From NCBI GenBank assembly GCA_032718475.1, contig JAUCBJ010008081.1, positions 1 through 64,000 on the forward strand: DNA of 64,000 bases, given 5' to 3'. This DNA is from Nemertoderma westbladi (Eukaryota; Xenacoelomorpha; Nemertodermatida; Nemertodermatidae). Below the pieces are notes generated by a model that saw only the letters and a list, made by a program, of their open reading frames with translations, ran no database searches and was not told where the DNA came from. The translations under genes were made by a program, and so were the position numbers. Each line of letters opens with the position of its first letter. Position 1 is the first letter of the stretch. This document shows positions 12,701 to 20,571 of the stretch, piece after piece.

Positions 12701-15700
12701 TATAAACCTTAGCACCGGGTGGGTTCCAATTAAAACCAAATGGGATACACTTCGACTTGCTTTTACTAGCATCTACATTTGTACTAAAGCACATATTAAA
12801 TTCTTTAGCAAAATTATCACATGTCGAAATCATCTTTTGTAAACCAATAATAGATGGACACAAAAGAAAAATATCATCTGCATATACGAAAACACCAAGG
12901 TATCTAGAACCTAAATGACAACCAATCTTACTTTCTCTTAGCCGTACAATTAATTTATTTATCAAAACACAAAACAAAATCGGGGAAGCCACCGAGCCTT
13001 GTTTAACGCCATTTGAAATACTAAAAGTAGTGGAGCAGGCAGAACCCCATCTAACAAAACCGCACTGACCTTTGTACATCGAAATTAGTGCACGCAGAAA
13101 AAGTGGCGAAAACCCCTTATCTAATAATTCTAAAAATAATGATTGCCACTCGACCATATCAAATGCCTTCGTAAGGTCAAGCAGGCACCCAAACACAGGG
13201 GTAGAGAACCGCTGGTAAAAAGATATCGTTTCCTTGGCCGCCCAGCTGCACATTGAGGTACTAGAATTACGTAGGAAACCAAACTGTAATTCATCATTCT
13301 TAAAATTCCTTCTTCTATTCCATTCTTTCCTTTCTTTAAATAGTAAAAGTTAGTCTAATATTTTTATGATTTTCCTAGGTTATCTATGATTGGTTGCCAC
13401 TGTCCTCCATTCAGCCTAACTCCTTGCGTCATATGCAGTGGTCGTCCTGTGGCCATCCAATCAGTGGACACGTTTATGCAACCTGTACCAACACGGCTAT
13501 CCTTGTTGGACCGAACCTACCATCCTACGCTGTCCTTCCACACAGGTAGGTCGTCAACGGGGGGGGGGGGGGGGGGGGGGGGGTCTGGGGATGGACTTAC
13601 GACGCAATGTCTCCTTTTAAATAATTTTTTTCACCATTACCGCACGTAGCCTTTCTAATTTAGTTTCAACTGTGTTGTTGGCCTGATCTAATTACATTGA
13701 AACTTTAACGGGTGTGGTTGTGAAATCGTTTAGTTTATTTTTTTGGTTAGAAACACTGTTACTGTAACCTTTTCCTTCCCCCTAATAACTCCTGGTGCAT
13801 TATTAAATACACCAAGTGAGCAAGATCTAACCCAGGTCACCTAATGTTGTGTTCCTCTCTCTAGATAAACTAACTCAGGTCACCTAATGTTGTGTTCGTC
13901 TCTCTAGATAAACTAACCCAGGTCACCTAATGTTGTGTTCCTTTTCCTGGATAAACTAACCCAGGTCACCTAATGTTGTGTTCCTCTCTCTAGATAAACT
14001 AACCCAGGTCACCTAATGTTGTGTTCCTCTCTCTAGATAAACTAACCCAGGTCACCTAATGTTGTGTTCCTCTCTCTAGATAAACTAACCCAGGTCACCT
14101 AATGTTGTGTTCCTCTCTCTAGATAAACAAACCCAGGTCACCTAATGTTGTGTTCCTCTCTCTTATAGATAAACCACAACACATTGAGTTCGAACACCAA
14201 CTCCGTAAGGGGGACTGGTTAGCCGGGCAAACTTTGTTCCGCACGAAACGACCCGAGGAAAGTCCGTTGCGGAAAGCCACACTGAAGGAACGAAAGAACC
14301 GATTGTTAAAGGTAAGTAAGTAGGGGGCAATGAGAGAGGACATGGAATAAAAAATAAATCACGGATTAGATACACTTAAGCCCATCATCTACCGTCTTCC
14401 CAAACTGTCTTTGAACCTTCACATGGATGGTATTTTGGTATTTACGTGCTGCGCGACTTGCTATGTTGGGTTGGCGGTTGGTTGGTATCTAATAATTTAG
14501 ATTATCTTTAATTACCACTAAAAAGGAGAAAATTATCTGATTTACAAATAATATGCATAATAATTTGGCGTTCGCTTATTTGACTGCCATCACATATGAA
14601 ATAAATTAATAAACCAAACAATAATTTGGTATTTTATTTTCAAATCTGCGTGAAATACGCCGTGAAATAAAGTAAACTCAATGATGGGCTGTGGGGGCTA
14701 TACATAACGACGTGAAATAAAGTAACAGTATTCGATTCGATTTATTATTGTTTTTATATTGGTTGTGATGGGAGATCTGGTTAACACGCAGACAAATAGA
14801 TTAAGTAGAAGTTGTTACCCAAAAACCAAATAAATAAAATGAAATGAATCGAAAAGTGGAGTGTTAACAGTCGTAAAATATCAGACCAGGTGAACCGGTA
14901 CCAGTATACCGGTATGTAAACTCTTTCATTTTCTATTATTCAATCTCTCAATTCTATCTGGCTTTACCGGTATCATACAACAATATTCCCATTGCCAACG
15001 TTTGTTATGTGGACCCCTGTTGCCTCATACAATTATTTATGCACAATAATACTAATTATTATTAACTATTTGTAGTTTGTACCCTTATAATATGGTCGCG
15101 GTCTGTATTAGTTGACCCTTATACTTACATACTAACTGTACCTTAGACAAAATACTTTTTAGGTAATGTATTCTAATAATCTTATTGTGCTTGATTTATT
15201 TTGCTGGAATAAAATATTTATTATTGATGTTATGGGTGAATGAGTGGTTTCATATTATTAAAACTTTTTGTTGGGCACAGTTTTTGCACTACTACTAGGA
15301 TCGGCATGCTGCATTGCAGCTGCATTTTTAAGAATGCTGTGCCGGCTTGTCAACAAAATTGCACCGCCACAACTCCCTATCACCCATGACATTTGCTAGA
15401 TCATCCGCATCTTTAAGGCCAGTGTCCTTTAAGATGCGTCTCAAGAAAGTCATGGGCTGTCCACCATGCTTATTCACTCCATGAGGCTGCCAAAGTACAA
15501 GATTATGCACTGGCTGGTCCTCACGGCGATAGCAATGTCCTGCAAAGCGGAGGCGGCTTTGTTCTAGTGTCAAGCTTGGGGGAACCAATGAGACACCTCC
15601 AATGTTATATAGTGTCTGGTTGGAGATGTGTGCATTGTACTTGACACAATGAACCCGGCGTAGCATTCTTGTGAATGTGCCATCCAGAGATTTGGTGTCC

Positions 15701-17309
15701 TCAGCAGTTAGAGCCCAGCATGGACTCCCATAGAGGAGTACTGGAACTACTGCTGCTCTAAATAATCGGACCTTAAGTTTCCGATTAATTCTCGGTGACT
15801 TCCAAATCCTGGAAAGCCTATTCAAGGCTGCCCATGCCTTTCCCTTACGTATTCGAAGGTCCTCACCTGACTTCCGGATCCATGATCCCAGGTAACAGAA
15901 GTCGTCCACATGCTCAAGCATACCATCCTTTGAGCTTTTGCTCATCCGATCAGAGACTTGCTGAGGACTTTCAAAGTTAACTGTCAGAATTTTGGTCTTT
16001 CTGGAGTTAATAAAAAGACCAACACTAGAAGCAGCATGTTCTAATGAGCTGAGGAGCCGTTGGGCTCCCTCTAATGATTCTGAGAGTACTCCTAAGTCAT
16101 CAGCAAAGTCTAGATCAGTTAGGTACTTGGCAGGATTTCCTCGACTTCTGGAGCCAGTAGGTGGAGTTATCATCACCCCATCATCATTATGATGATCTAA
16201 GGACATGCGTAGAACATAGGTCAACCACAATAATGAACAAGAATGGTGCAAGTGTGTCTCCTTGGAGGACGCCCCATAACACTTCAAATAACACTTCAAA
16301 TAACAGTTTTTGCAAAGTCGGCAATGACGTCCAGGTGGGATCGAACAGGTGACCCCCGGGTTGGAAGTCTGACGCTCTAACCAACCAACAGTGGCAGCAT
16401 ATCATGGTATTGACGGAGGGGAGGCCATGATGAGGTATAATGCGGACATACAAGGAATCAGGTAGTATTTCAGCAGGTCTATCTTTTACCTGAGCCGCTA
16501 GCTGAATGGTTAGAGCGTCAGACTTCCAAACTGGAGCTCACTAGTTCGATCCCACCTGGACGTCATTGCCAACTTTGCAAAAGCTGTGCCCAACAACAAA
16601 GATGGGATTCTTAAATTTTATACTTAATTAGTTAAATATTCATATTCAATTCAAAATAGTTGAAATTTTAGTTAACTTTTAGTTCAACTGTGATTTTCGA
16701 TTTAGTCACCCAAAAATTAGTTGCTGATAATAGGCATAATGAAAGTACAAAGCCGGCCTGGGTTATTTATGAAAATATTTTTTCAATGATATTAATTGTT
16801 AATAACTTGTTAACTCTTTACTGCTATTAACTCATTAAAATCCGTGTTTAAAACTTCTCTAGTTTTTTTTTAACCATAAGAGTCAGTTTTAATAATCTGT
16901 TGTTATCCATTTCTAAATGGGAAAATTATTTCTCGAAATGCTGTGTAACTTAATTTTATTTTCATTCTAGAACGTAATTCAACCCAATAAGGTTGTAGTA
17001 GAAGGAGTTCGAGCTCGGATAGAGGAACGCTTACGCCGGCATTCCCAACTGCCGGGTTCGATTATTAAACGTAAATACGAGAAGAAGCGAGCGGCGTTGC
17101 GTTGCCGCACCCGTGACGGAGTCGGGAAGAAGCGAATCAAATCGTCGAACAACTCGAACAGCTGGTTGAGGAGTTCCTACGATATTGATAACATCGTGAT
17201 ACCGACGGGTTACGCAACAACGCACGTAGAAGTGCCGCAATATAAGGAGATCGCAACTCCGCAATTCAGACTGCAACCCCTCAACCTAATAAATCAACCT
17301 TCTTCCTCT
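3532..17309 (+). CDS. KANSL1: KANSL1-like gene (NSL complex subunit), six internal exons, incomplete at both ends
   Basis: Gene-level entry. Six exons (3532-3709, 3879-3996, 11414-11624, 13379-13545, 14169-14311, 16971-17309) join in one frame without a stop, with matching phases at every junction. KANSL1 is the scaffold of the nuclear NSL complex, which carries the MOF/KAT8 histone H4 acetyltransferase; the PEHE domain binds MOF. Diagnostic segments are a coiled-coil region with [19 protein letters not shown], a basic ARVRPL..KRRRLVR stretch, a CxC..CVICSGRP cysteine motif, and [16 protein letters not shown] from the PEHE start. MSL1 also has a PEHE domain but lacks the other segments, so KANSL1 is preferred. 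N-terminal exons lie upstream of the window. The acidic end of PEHE is not found and should lie beyond the window end, which makes intron 6 at least 46.7 kb. Function is by homology only. Confidence 0.88.
3879..3996 (+). CDS. KANSL1: KANSL1-like exon 2: linker; its 3' end is the seed of the intron 2 array
   Basis: Acceptor AATTGTTACAG ends at 3878 and the donor is CAG|GTAAGT with GT at 3997. It encodes 39 residues plus one base ([39 protein letters not shown]), a polar linker with no domain that I recognise. Phase 0 entry and phase 1 exit match the neighbours exactly: the last G plus TT of the next exon makes a Val codon. The last 30 or so exon bases (from GCCACAAGACAC) together with the first 22 intron bases are the repeat unit that fills intron 2. 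Use of later donors 2 or 3 would shift the frame, and beyond donor 3 an in-frame TAA (4098-4100) is reached. Confidence 0.8.
6850..8802 (+). repeat. Higher-order block 1 within the intron 2 array
   Basis: This block recurs almost unchanged at 8903-10961. Rare variants keep their order: ACATGGCACAG then ATGTAACTTATAC, GGCACAGCCAACCACACACTGG, a GGCTCAG unit, and GGCACATACAACCTCACACTGG. The offset is 2053 bp at the start, 2107 from about 7176 and 2161 from about 8497, so the second copy has gained one 54-bp unit twice. That pattern fits recent multi-unit duplication followed by single-unit slippage. Confidence 0.85.
8903..10961 (+). repeat. Higher-order block 2 within the intron 2 array
   Basis: Second copy of 6850-8802. 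Single-base differences between the blocks are few (for example CTGTTGGG against CTGGTGGG near 9012 and CCTTACAC near 9830), which suggests a young duplication. Confidence 0.85.
11158..11413. other. Unique 3' part of intron 2
   Basis: Ordinary intron sequence between the array and exon 3. It ends in TTTTGTCTATTCTAG, a good pyrimidine-rich acceptor with AG at 11412-11413. Nothing else is recognised. Confidence 0.6.
11414..11624 (+). CDS. KANSL1: KANSL1-like exon 3: basic ARVRPL/KRRRLVR segment
   Basis: Begins after TCTATTCTAG. With the phase-1 G from exon 2 the first codon is GTT, and the exon reads [49 protein letters not shown] and NKKVQR. The ARxRPL..KKR+LVR basic patch is characteristic of KANSL1 and may serve as a nuclear localisation or docking patch (inference). 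The donor is AGAG|GTAAGT with GT at 11625, leaving phase 2. The perfect phase match across the 7.4-kb intron shows that none of the array needs to be coding. Confidence 0.88.
11775..13345 (-). pseudogene. Truncated LINE with reverse transcriptase (jockey/CR1/L2-like)
   Basis: On the minus strand a frame open from about 13345 to 12021 encodes the middle and end of a non-LTR reverse transcriptase: [49 protein letters not shown], then the catalytic VYADDIFLL (about 12871-12897) and a long C-terminal part ending [10 protein letters not shown]. The endonuclease and N-terminal RT are missing, so it is 5'-truncated, the usual outcome of target-primed reverse transcription. The frame is still open for more than 410 codons, so insertion may be fairly recent. 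The 3' tail is probably the (TTTAA)n tract at 11776-11800. It is inverted relative to the host gene in intron 3. It is a different clade from the LINE at 29318; the exact clade is not settled. Confidence 0.82.
13379..13545 (+). CDS. KANSL1: KANSL1-like exon 4: cysteine motif CxC..CVICSGRP
   Basis: Acceptor ATGATTTTCCTAG ends at 13378. Entering in phase 2 it reads [48 protein letters not shown] and HPTLSFHT, leaving phase 1. Vertebrate KANSL1 has the same arrangement: CxC, a short loop, CVMCGGRP, then a leucine-rich RLSxLD..HP.L.F stretch. Four cysteines (CHC...CVIC) could bind zinc, but this is inference. The donor is CACAG|GTAGGT with GT at 13546; 13 bases later a run of 25 G begins. Translation past the donor gives a poly-glycine tail, which I regard as intron read-through. 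Confidence 0.88.
13559..13583 (+). repeat. Poly(G) run of 25 bases close to the exon 4 donor
   Basis: An uninterrupted G homopolymer on the sense strand, 13 nt after the donor GT. It could form a G-quadruplex in the nascent RNA and affect use of the 5' splice site (inference). Exact length in a homopolymer is sequencing-prone. Confidence 0.9.
13584..13828. other. Unique part of intron 4
   Basis: No gene or repeat recognised between the poly(G) run and the 43-bp array. Confidence 0.55.
13829..14168 (+). repeat. Eight 43-bp tandem copies of the exon 5 3' splice site
   Basis: Unit starts (CCCAGG or CTCAGG) are at 13831, 13874, 13917, 13960, 14003, 14046, 14089 and 14132. Each unit runs AACCCAGGTCACCTAATG, then TTGTGTTCCTCTCTCTAG, then ATAAACT. 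It therefore carries a branch-like CTAAC, a CT-rich tract, AG, and the first six bases of exon 5 (ATAAAC). The AGs are at 13863, 13906, 13992, 14035, 14078 and 14121, and the real one is at 14167; copy 3 has GG at 13949 and so has lost its acceptor. The true site has three extra bases (CTCTTATAG). Splicing to any decoy in the host phase reads D K L T Q V T then TAA (or close to it), so a stop is met after seven codons. Confidence 0.93.
14169..14311 (+). CDS. KANSL1: KANSL1-like exon 5
   Basis: Follows the acceptor CTCTCTTATAG. The phase-1 G plus AT gives Asp, then [31 protein letters not shown] and [16 protein letters not shown], leaving phase 0 at the donor AAAG|GTAAGT (GT at 14312). The FE.QL..GDW..(basic) pattern corresponds in position to the LHFQ.ML..QW..KPF region that follows the cysteine motif in vertebrate KANSL1. 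It is a charged, mostly basic linker with no named domain. The six bases that start this exon are those copied in the upstream 43-bp array. Confidence 0.85.
14312..15265. other. AT-rich part of intron 5
   Basis: No gene recognised. A short direct repeat CGTGAAATAAAGTAA occurs at about 14661 and 14711. CCGGTA/TACCGG words cluster at 14890-14975. Otherwise nothing stands out. Confidence 0.55.
15267..16400 (-). mobile_element. tRNA-derived SINE on the minus strand, split by a LINE insertion
   Basis: Two parts, 15267-15288 and 16304-about 16400, read on the minus strand as GGTTGGTTAGAGCGTCAGAC (A-box region), TTCCAACCCGGGGG, GTTCGATCCCACC (B-box) and a tail ending ACTGTGCCCAACAA. The same order is found in the plus-strand copy at 16492. 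The tail is separated from the head by the LINE at 15289-16303, and CAGTTTTTGCA is present on both sides. The anticodon stem does not pair well, so it is a SINE and not a functional tRNA gene. Confidence 0.8.
15289..16303 (-). pseudogene. 5'-truncated LINE copy of the same family as 29318-33081
   Basis: On the minus strand this is nearly identical to the C-terminal third of the intact LINE (about 32075-33070). It has the [14 protein letters not shown] catalytic block, [20 protein letters not shown] and [15 protein letters not shown], and the same 3' end GCATGCCGATCCTAGTAG. An 11-bp target duplication, CAGTTTTTGCA, lies at 15278-15288 and 16304-16314. The 5' end carries a small duplication of TTGAAGTGTTA. 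One extra base (GACCTATG against GACTATG in the intact copy) shifts the frame near 16220. It is dead but young. Confidence 0.93.
16492..16597 (+). mobile_element. tRNA-derived SINE on the plus strand
   Basis: A-box like TAGCTGAATGGTT at 16499-16511 and B-box AGTTCGATCCC at 16543-16553, spaced as in a tRNA, followed by a non-tRNA tail GTCATTGCCAACTTTGC..CTGTGCCCAACAA. The anticodon loop would read CTTCCAA but the stem is mismatched and no paired acceptor stem closes the molecule. With the minus copy 90 bp away it forms an inverted pair about 100 bp in arm length. Confidence 0.78.
16971..17309 (+). CDS. KANSL1: KANSL1-like exon 6: basic region and start of PEHE domain
   Basis: Acceptor TTTTCATTCTAG ends at 16970. 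It encodes 113 residues in phase 0: a charged stretch ([34 protein letters not shown]), a serine/asparagine linker, then [33 protein letters not shown]. The last part is the opening of the PEHE domain that contacts MOF (vertebrate KANSL1: FDINNIVIP....QYKEILTP.WR). The donor chosen is CTCT|GTAAGT at 17310. The frame stays open to a TAA at 17397-17399, but the extra residues resemble no KANSL1 and just repeat exon sequence. The acidic end of PEHE (EEIEDLSD...ER.RW in vertebrates) is not in the window. Confidence 0.88.
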
Positions 17310-17400
17310 GTAAGTGTACCGCAATACATACGGCAACCCCTCAACCCAATTCCGTATTTCTTCCCCTTAAACTTATATTTTTTCCGCTCTAACCTCTAAG
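17310..17400. other. Start of intron 6 with exon-like and satellite-like fragments
   Basis: Right after the donor, 17318-17351 (ACCGCAATACATACGGCAAC, then CCCTCAACCC) repeats exon bases 17259-17291. Then ATTCCGTATTTCTTCCCC and TTTTTTCCGCTCTAACCTCT resemble degenerate units of the 23-bp satellite (compare CCGCGTTTCTTCCCC and CCCCTCTAACTTCC). This may be the remnant from which the satellite grew (inference). Confidence 0.5.
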
Positions 17401-17594
17401 GCGCCCCCAAGAGTACATGAAATCCTCGTTTTGTTTCTTGTATATTGTCCGCAACTCAATATATTGAGTTAGAAGACATGCTCTCTATCTCAATGGAATT
17501 AAGTTAGAGAGCATGTCTTCTAACTGAATATGATATTGAGTTGGCGGACATTATACAAGAAAAAAGCGAGGAGTTCATGTCCTCTTAGGGGCTC
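17401..17594. mobile_element. Foldback (near-perfect palindrome) element
   Basis: Two arms of about 95 bp around a 3-4 base loop near 17496. The left arm, GAGTACATGAAATCCTCG, TTTCTTGTATATTGTCCGC, TTAGAAGACATGCTCTCT, is mirrored by the right arm AGAGAGCATGTCTTCTAA, GGCGGACATTATACAAGAAA, CGAGGAGTTCATGTCCTC. Identity is about 85-90% by eye. It is probably a MITE or foldback transposon; no target duplication is obvious. A structured RNA origin cannot be excluded. Confidence 0.75.
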
Positions 17595-17599
17595 AGTAA

Positions 17600-20571
17600 A
17601 ACTCCCTATTCCTTCCCCACTAACTTCCCTATTCCTTCCCCACTAACTTCCCTATTCCTTCCCCACTAACTTCCCTATTCCTTCCCCACTAACTTCCCTA
17701 TTCCTTCCCCACTAACTTCCCTATTCCTTCCCCACTAACTTCCCTATTCCTTCCCCACTAACTTCCCCATTCCTTCCCCACTAACTTCCCTATTCCTTCC
17801 CCACTAACTTCCCTATTCCTTCCCCACTAACCTCCCTATTCCTTCCCCTCTAACCTCCCTATTCCTTCCCCACTAACTTCCCCATTCCTTCCCCACTAAC
17901 TTCCCTTTTCCTTCCACACTAACTTCCCTATTCCTTCCCCACTAGCTGCCCTATTCCTTCCCCACTAACTTCCCTATTCCTTCCCCACTAGCTTCCCTAT
18001 TCCTTCCCCACTAACTTCCCTATTCCTTCCCCACTAACTTCCCTATTCCTTCCCCACTAACCTCCCTATTCCTTCCCCACTAACTTCCCTATTCCTTCCC
18101 CACTAACTTCCCTATTCCTTCCCCTCTAACTTCCCCATTCCTTCCCCACTAACTTCCCTATTCCTTCCCCACTAACTTCCCTATTCCTTCCCCACTAACC
18201 TCCCTATTCCTTCCCCACTAACCTCCCTATTCCTTCCCCACTAACTTCCCCATTCCTTCCCCACTAACTTCCCTTTTCCTTCCACACTAACTTCCCTATT
18301 CCTTCCCCACTAGCTGCCCTATTCCTTCACCCACTAACTTCCCTATTCCTTCCCCACTAGCTTCCCTATTCCTTCCCCACTAACTTCCCTATTCCTTCCC
18401 CACTAACTTCCCTATTCCTTCCCCACTAACTTCCCTATTCCTTCCCCACTAACTTCCCTATTCCTTCCCCACTAACTTCCCTATTCCTTCCCCACTAACT
18501 TCCCTATTCCTTCCCCACTAACTTCCCTATTCCTTCCCCACTAACTTCCCTATTCCTTCCCTACTAACTTCCCTATTCCTTCCCCACTAACTTCCCTATT
18601 CCTTCCCCACTAACTTCCCTATTCCTTCCCCACTAACTTCCCTATTCCTTCCCCACTAGCTACCCTATTCCTTCCCCACTAACTTCCCTATTCCTTCCCC
18701 ACTAGCTTCCCTATTCCTTCCCCACTAACTTCCCTATTCCTTCCCCTCTAACTTCCCTATTCCTTCCCCACTAACTTCCCTATTCCTTCCCCACTAACTT
18801 CCCTTTTCCTTCCCCACTAACTTTCCTATTCCTTCCCCACTAACTTCCCTATTCCTTCCCCACTAACCTCCCTATTCCTTCCCCACTAACCTCCCTATTC
18901 CTTCCCCACTAACTTCCCCATTCCTTCCCCACTAACTTCCCTATTCCTTCCCCACTAACTTCCCTATTCCTTCCCCACTAGCTACCCTATTCCTTCCCCA
19001 CTAACTTCCCTATTCCTTCCCCACTAGCTTCCCTATTCCTTCCCCACTAACCTCCCTATTCCTTCCCCACTAACCTCCCTATTCCTTCCCCAATATCTTC
19101 CGCGTTTCTTTCCCACTAACTTCCCTATTCCTTCCCCACTAACTTCCCCATTCCTTCCCCACTAACTTCCCTATTCCTTCCCCACTAACCTCCCTATTCC
19201 TTCCCCACTAACTTCCACATTCCTTCCCCACTAACTTCCCTTTTCCTTCCACACTAACTTCCCTATTCCTTCCCCACTAACCTCCCTATTCCTTCCCCAC
19301 TAACCTCCCTATTCCTTCCCCAATATCTTCCGCGTTTCTTTCCCACTAACTTCCCTATTCCTTCCCCACTAACTTCCCCATTCCTTCCCCACTAACTTCC
19401 CTATTCCTTCCCCACTAACTTCCCTATTCCTTCCCCACTAACTTCCCTATTCCTTCCCCACTAACTTCCCCATTCCTTCCCCACTAACTTCCCTTTTCCT
19501 TCCACACTAACTTCCCTATTCCTTCCCCACTAACTTCCCTATTCCTTCCCCACTACCTTCCCTATTCCTTCCCCACTAACTTCCCTATTCCTTCCCCACT
19601 AACTTCCCTATTCCTTCCCCACTACCTTCCCTATTCCTTCCCCACTAACTTCCCTATTCCTTCCCCACTAACTTCCCTATTCCTTCCCCACTAACTTCCC
19701 TATTCCTTCCCCACTAACTTCCCTATTCCTTCCCCACTAACCTCCCTATTCCTTCCCCACTAACCTCCCTATTCCTTCCCCACTAACTTCCCCATTCCTT
19801 CCCCACTAACTTCCCTATTCCTTCCCCACTAACTTCCCTATTCCTTCCCCACTAGCTACCCTATTCCTTCCCCACTAACTTCCCTATTCCTTCCCCACTA
19901 GCTTCCCTATTCCTTCCCCACTAACCTCCCTATTCCTTCCCCACTAACCTCCCTATTCCTTCCCCAATATCTTCCGCGTTTCTTTCCCACTAACTTCCCT
20001 ATTCCTTCCCCACTAACTTCCCCATTCCTTCCCCACTAACTTCCCTATTCCTTCCCCACTAACTTCCCTATTCCTTCCCCACTAACTTCCCTATTCCTTC
20101 CCCACTAACCTCCCTATTCCTTCCCCACTAACCTCCCTATTCCTTCCCCACTAACTTCCCCATTCCTTCCCCACTAACTACCCTATTCCTTCCCCACTAA
20201 CCTCCCTATTCCTTCCCCACTAACCTCCCTATTCCTTCCCCACTAACTTCCCTATTCCTTCCCCACTAACCTCCCTATTCCTTCCCCACTAACCTCCCTA
20301 TTCCTTCCCCACTAACTTCCCCATTCCTTCCCCACTAACTTCCCTATTCCTTCCCCACTAACTTCCCCATTCCTTCCCCACTAACTTCCCCATTCCTTCC
20401 CCACTAACTTCCCTATTCCTTCCCCACTAACTTCCCTATTCCTTCCCCACTAACCTCCCTATTCCTTCCCCACTAACCTCCCTATTCCTTCCCCACTAAC
20501 TTCCCCATTCCTTCCCCACTAACTACCCTATTCCTTCCCCACTAACCTCCCTATTCCTTCCCCACTAACTA
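17600..20571 (+). repeat. 23-bp pyrimidine-rich satellite, segment 1
   Basis: Head-to-tail 23-bp units, CACTAAC followed by TTCCCTATTCCTTCCC. Common variants are CCTCCC for CTTCCC, CTTCCCC, CTTTTCC, CTAGC, and a 46-bp dimer with CAATATCTTCCGCGTTTCTT. On the gene's sense strand the unit is a branch-point-like ACTAAC plus a polypyrimidine tract, with no AG in the consensus. It starts just after the foldback and ends at the TIR element. Confidence 0.97.

Noticed and set aside
13546-13649. Exon 4 continuing into a glycine-rich tail through the poly(G) run
   Set aside because: A donor GTAGGT at 13546 and a phase-matched next exon at 14169 give the KANSL1-like order; the glycine run is intron translation.
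16492-16565. Functional tRNA gene
   Set aside because: A- and B-box words are present but anticodon and acceptor stems do not pair, and the sequence continues into a shared tail found in a second copy. It is a SINE.
16971-17309. Assignment to MSL1, which also has a PEHE domain
   Set aside because: The [17 protein letters not shown] block, the ARVRPL basic patch and the CVICSGRP motif in the linked exons are KANSL1 features and not MSL1 ones.
17310-17399. Exon 6 ending at the natural stop at 17397-17399
   Set aside because: This would end the protein inside the PEHE domain. A GTAAGT donor at 17310 is available and the added residues only echo preceding exon sequence. Kept as an alternative, not preferred.
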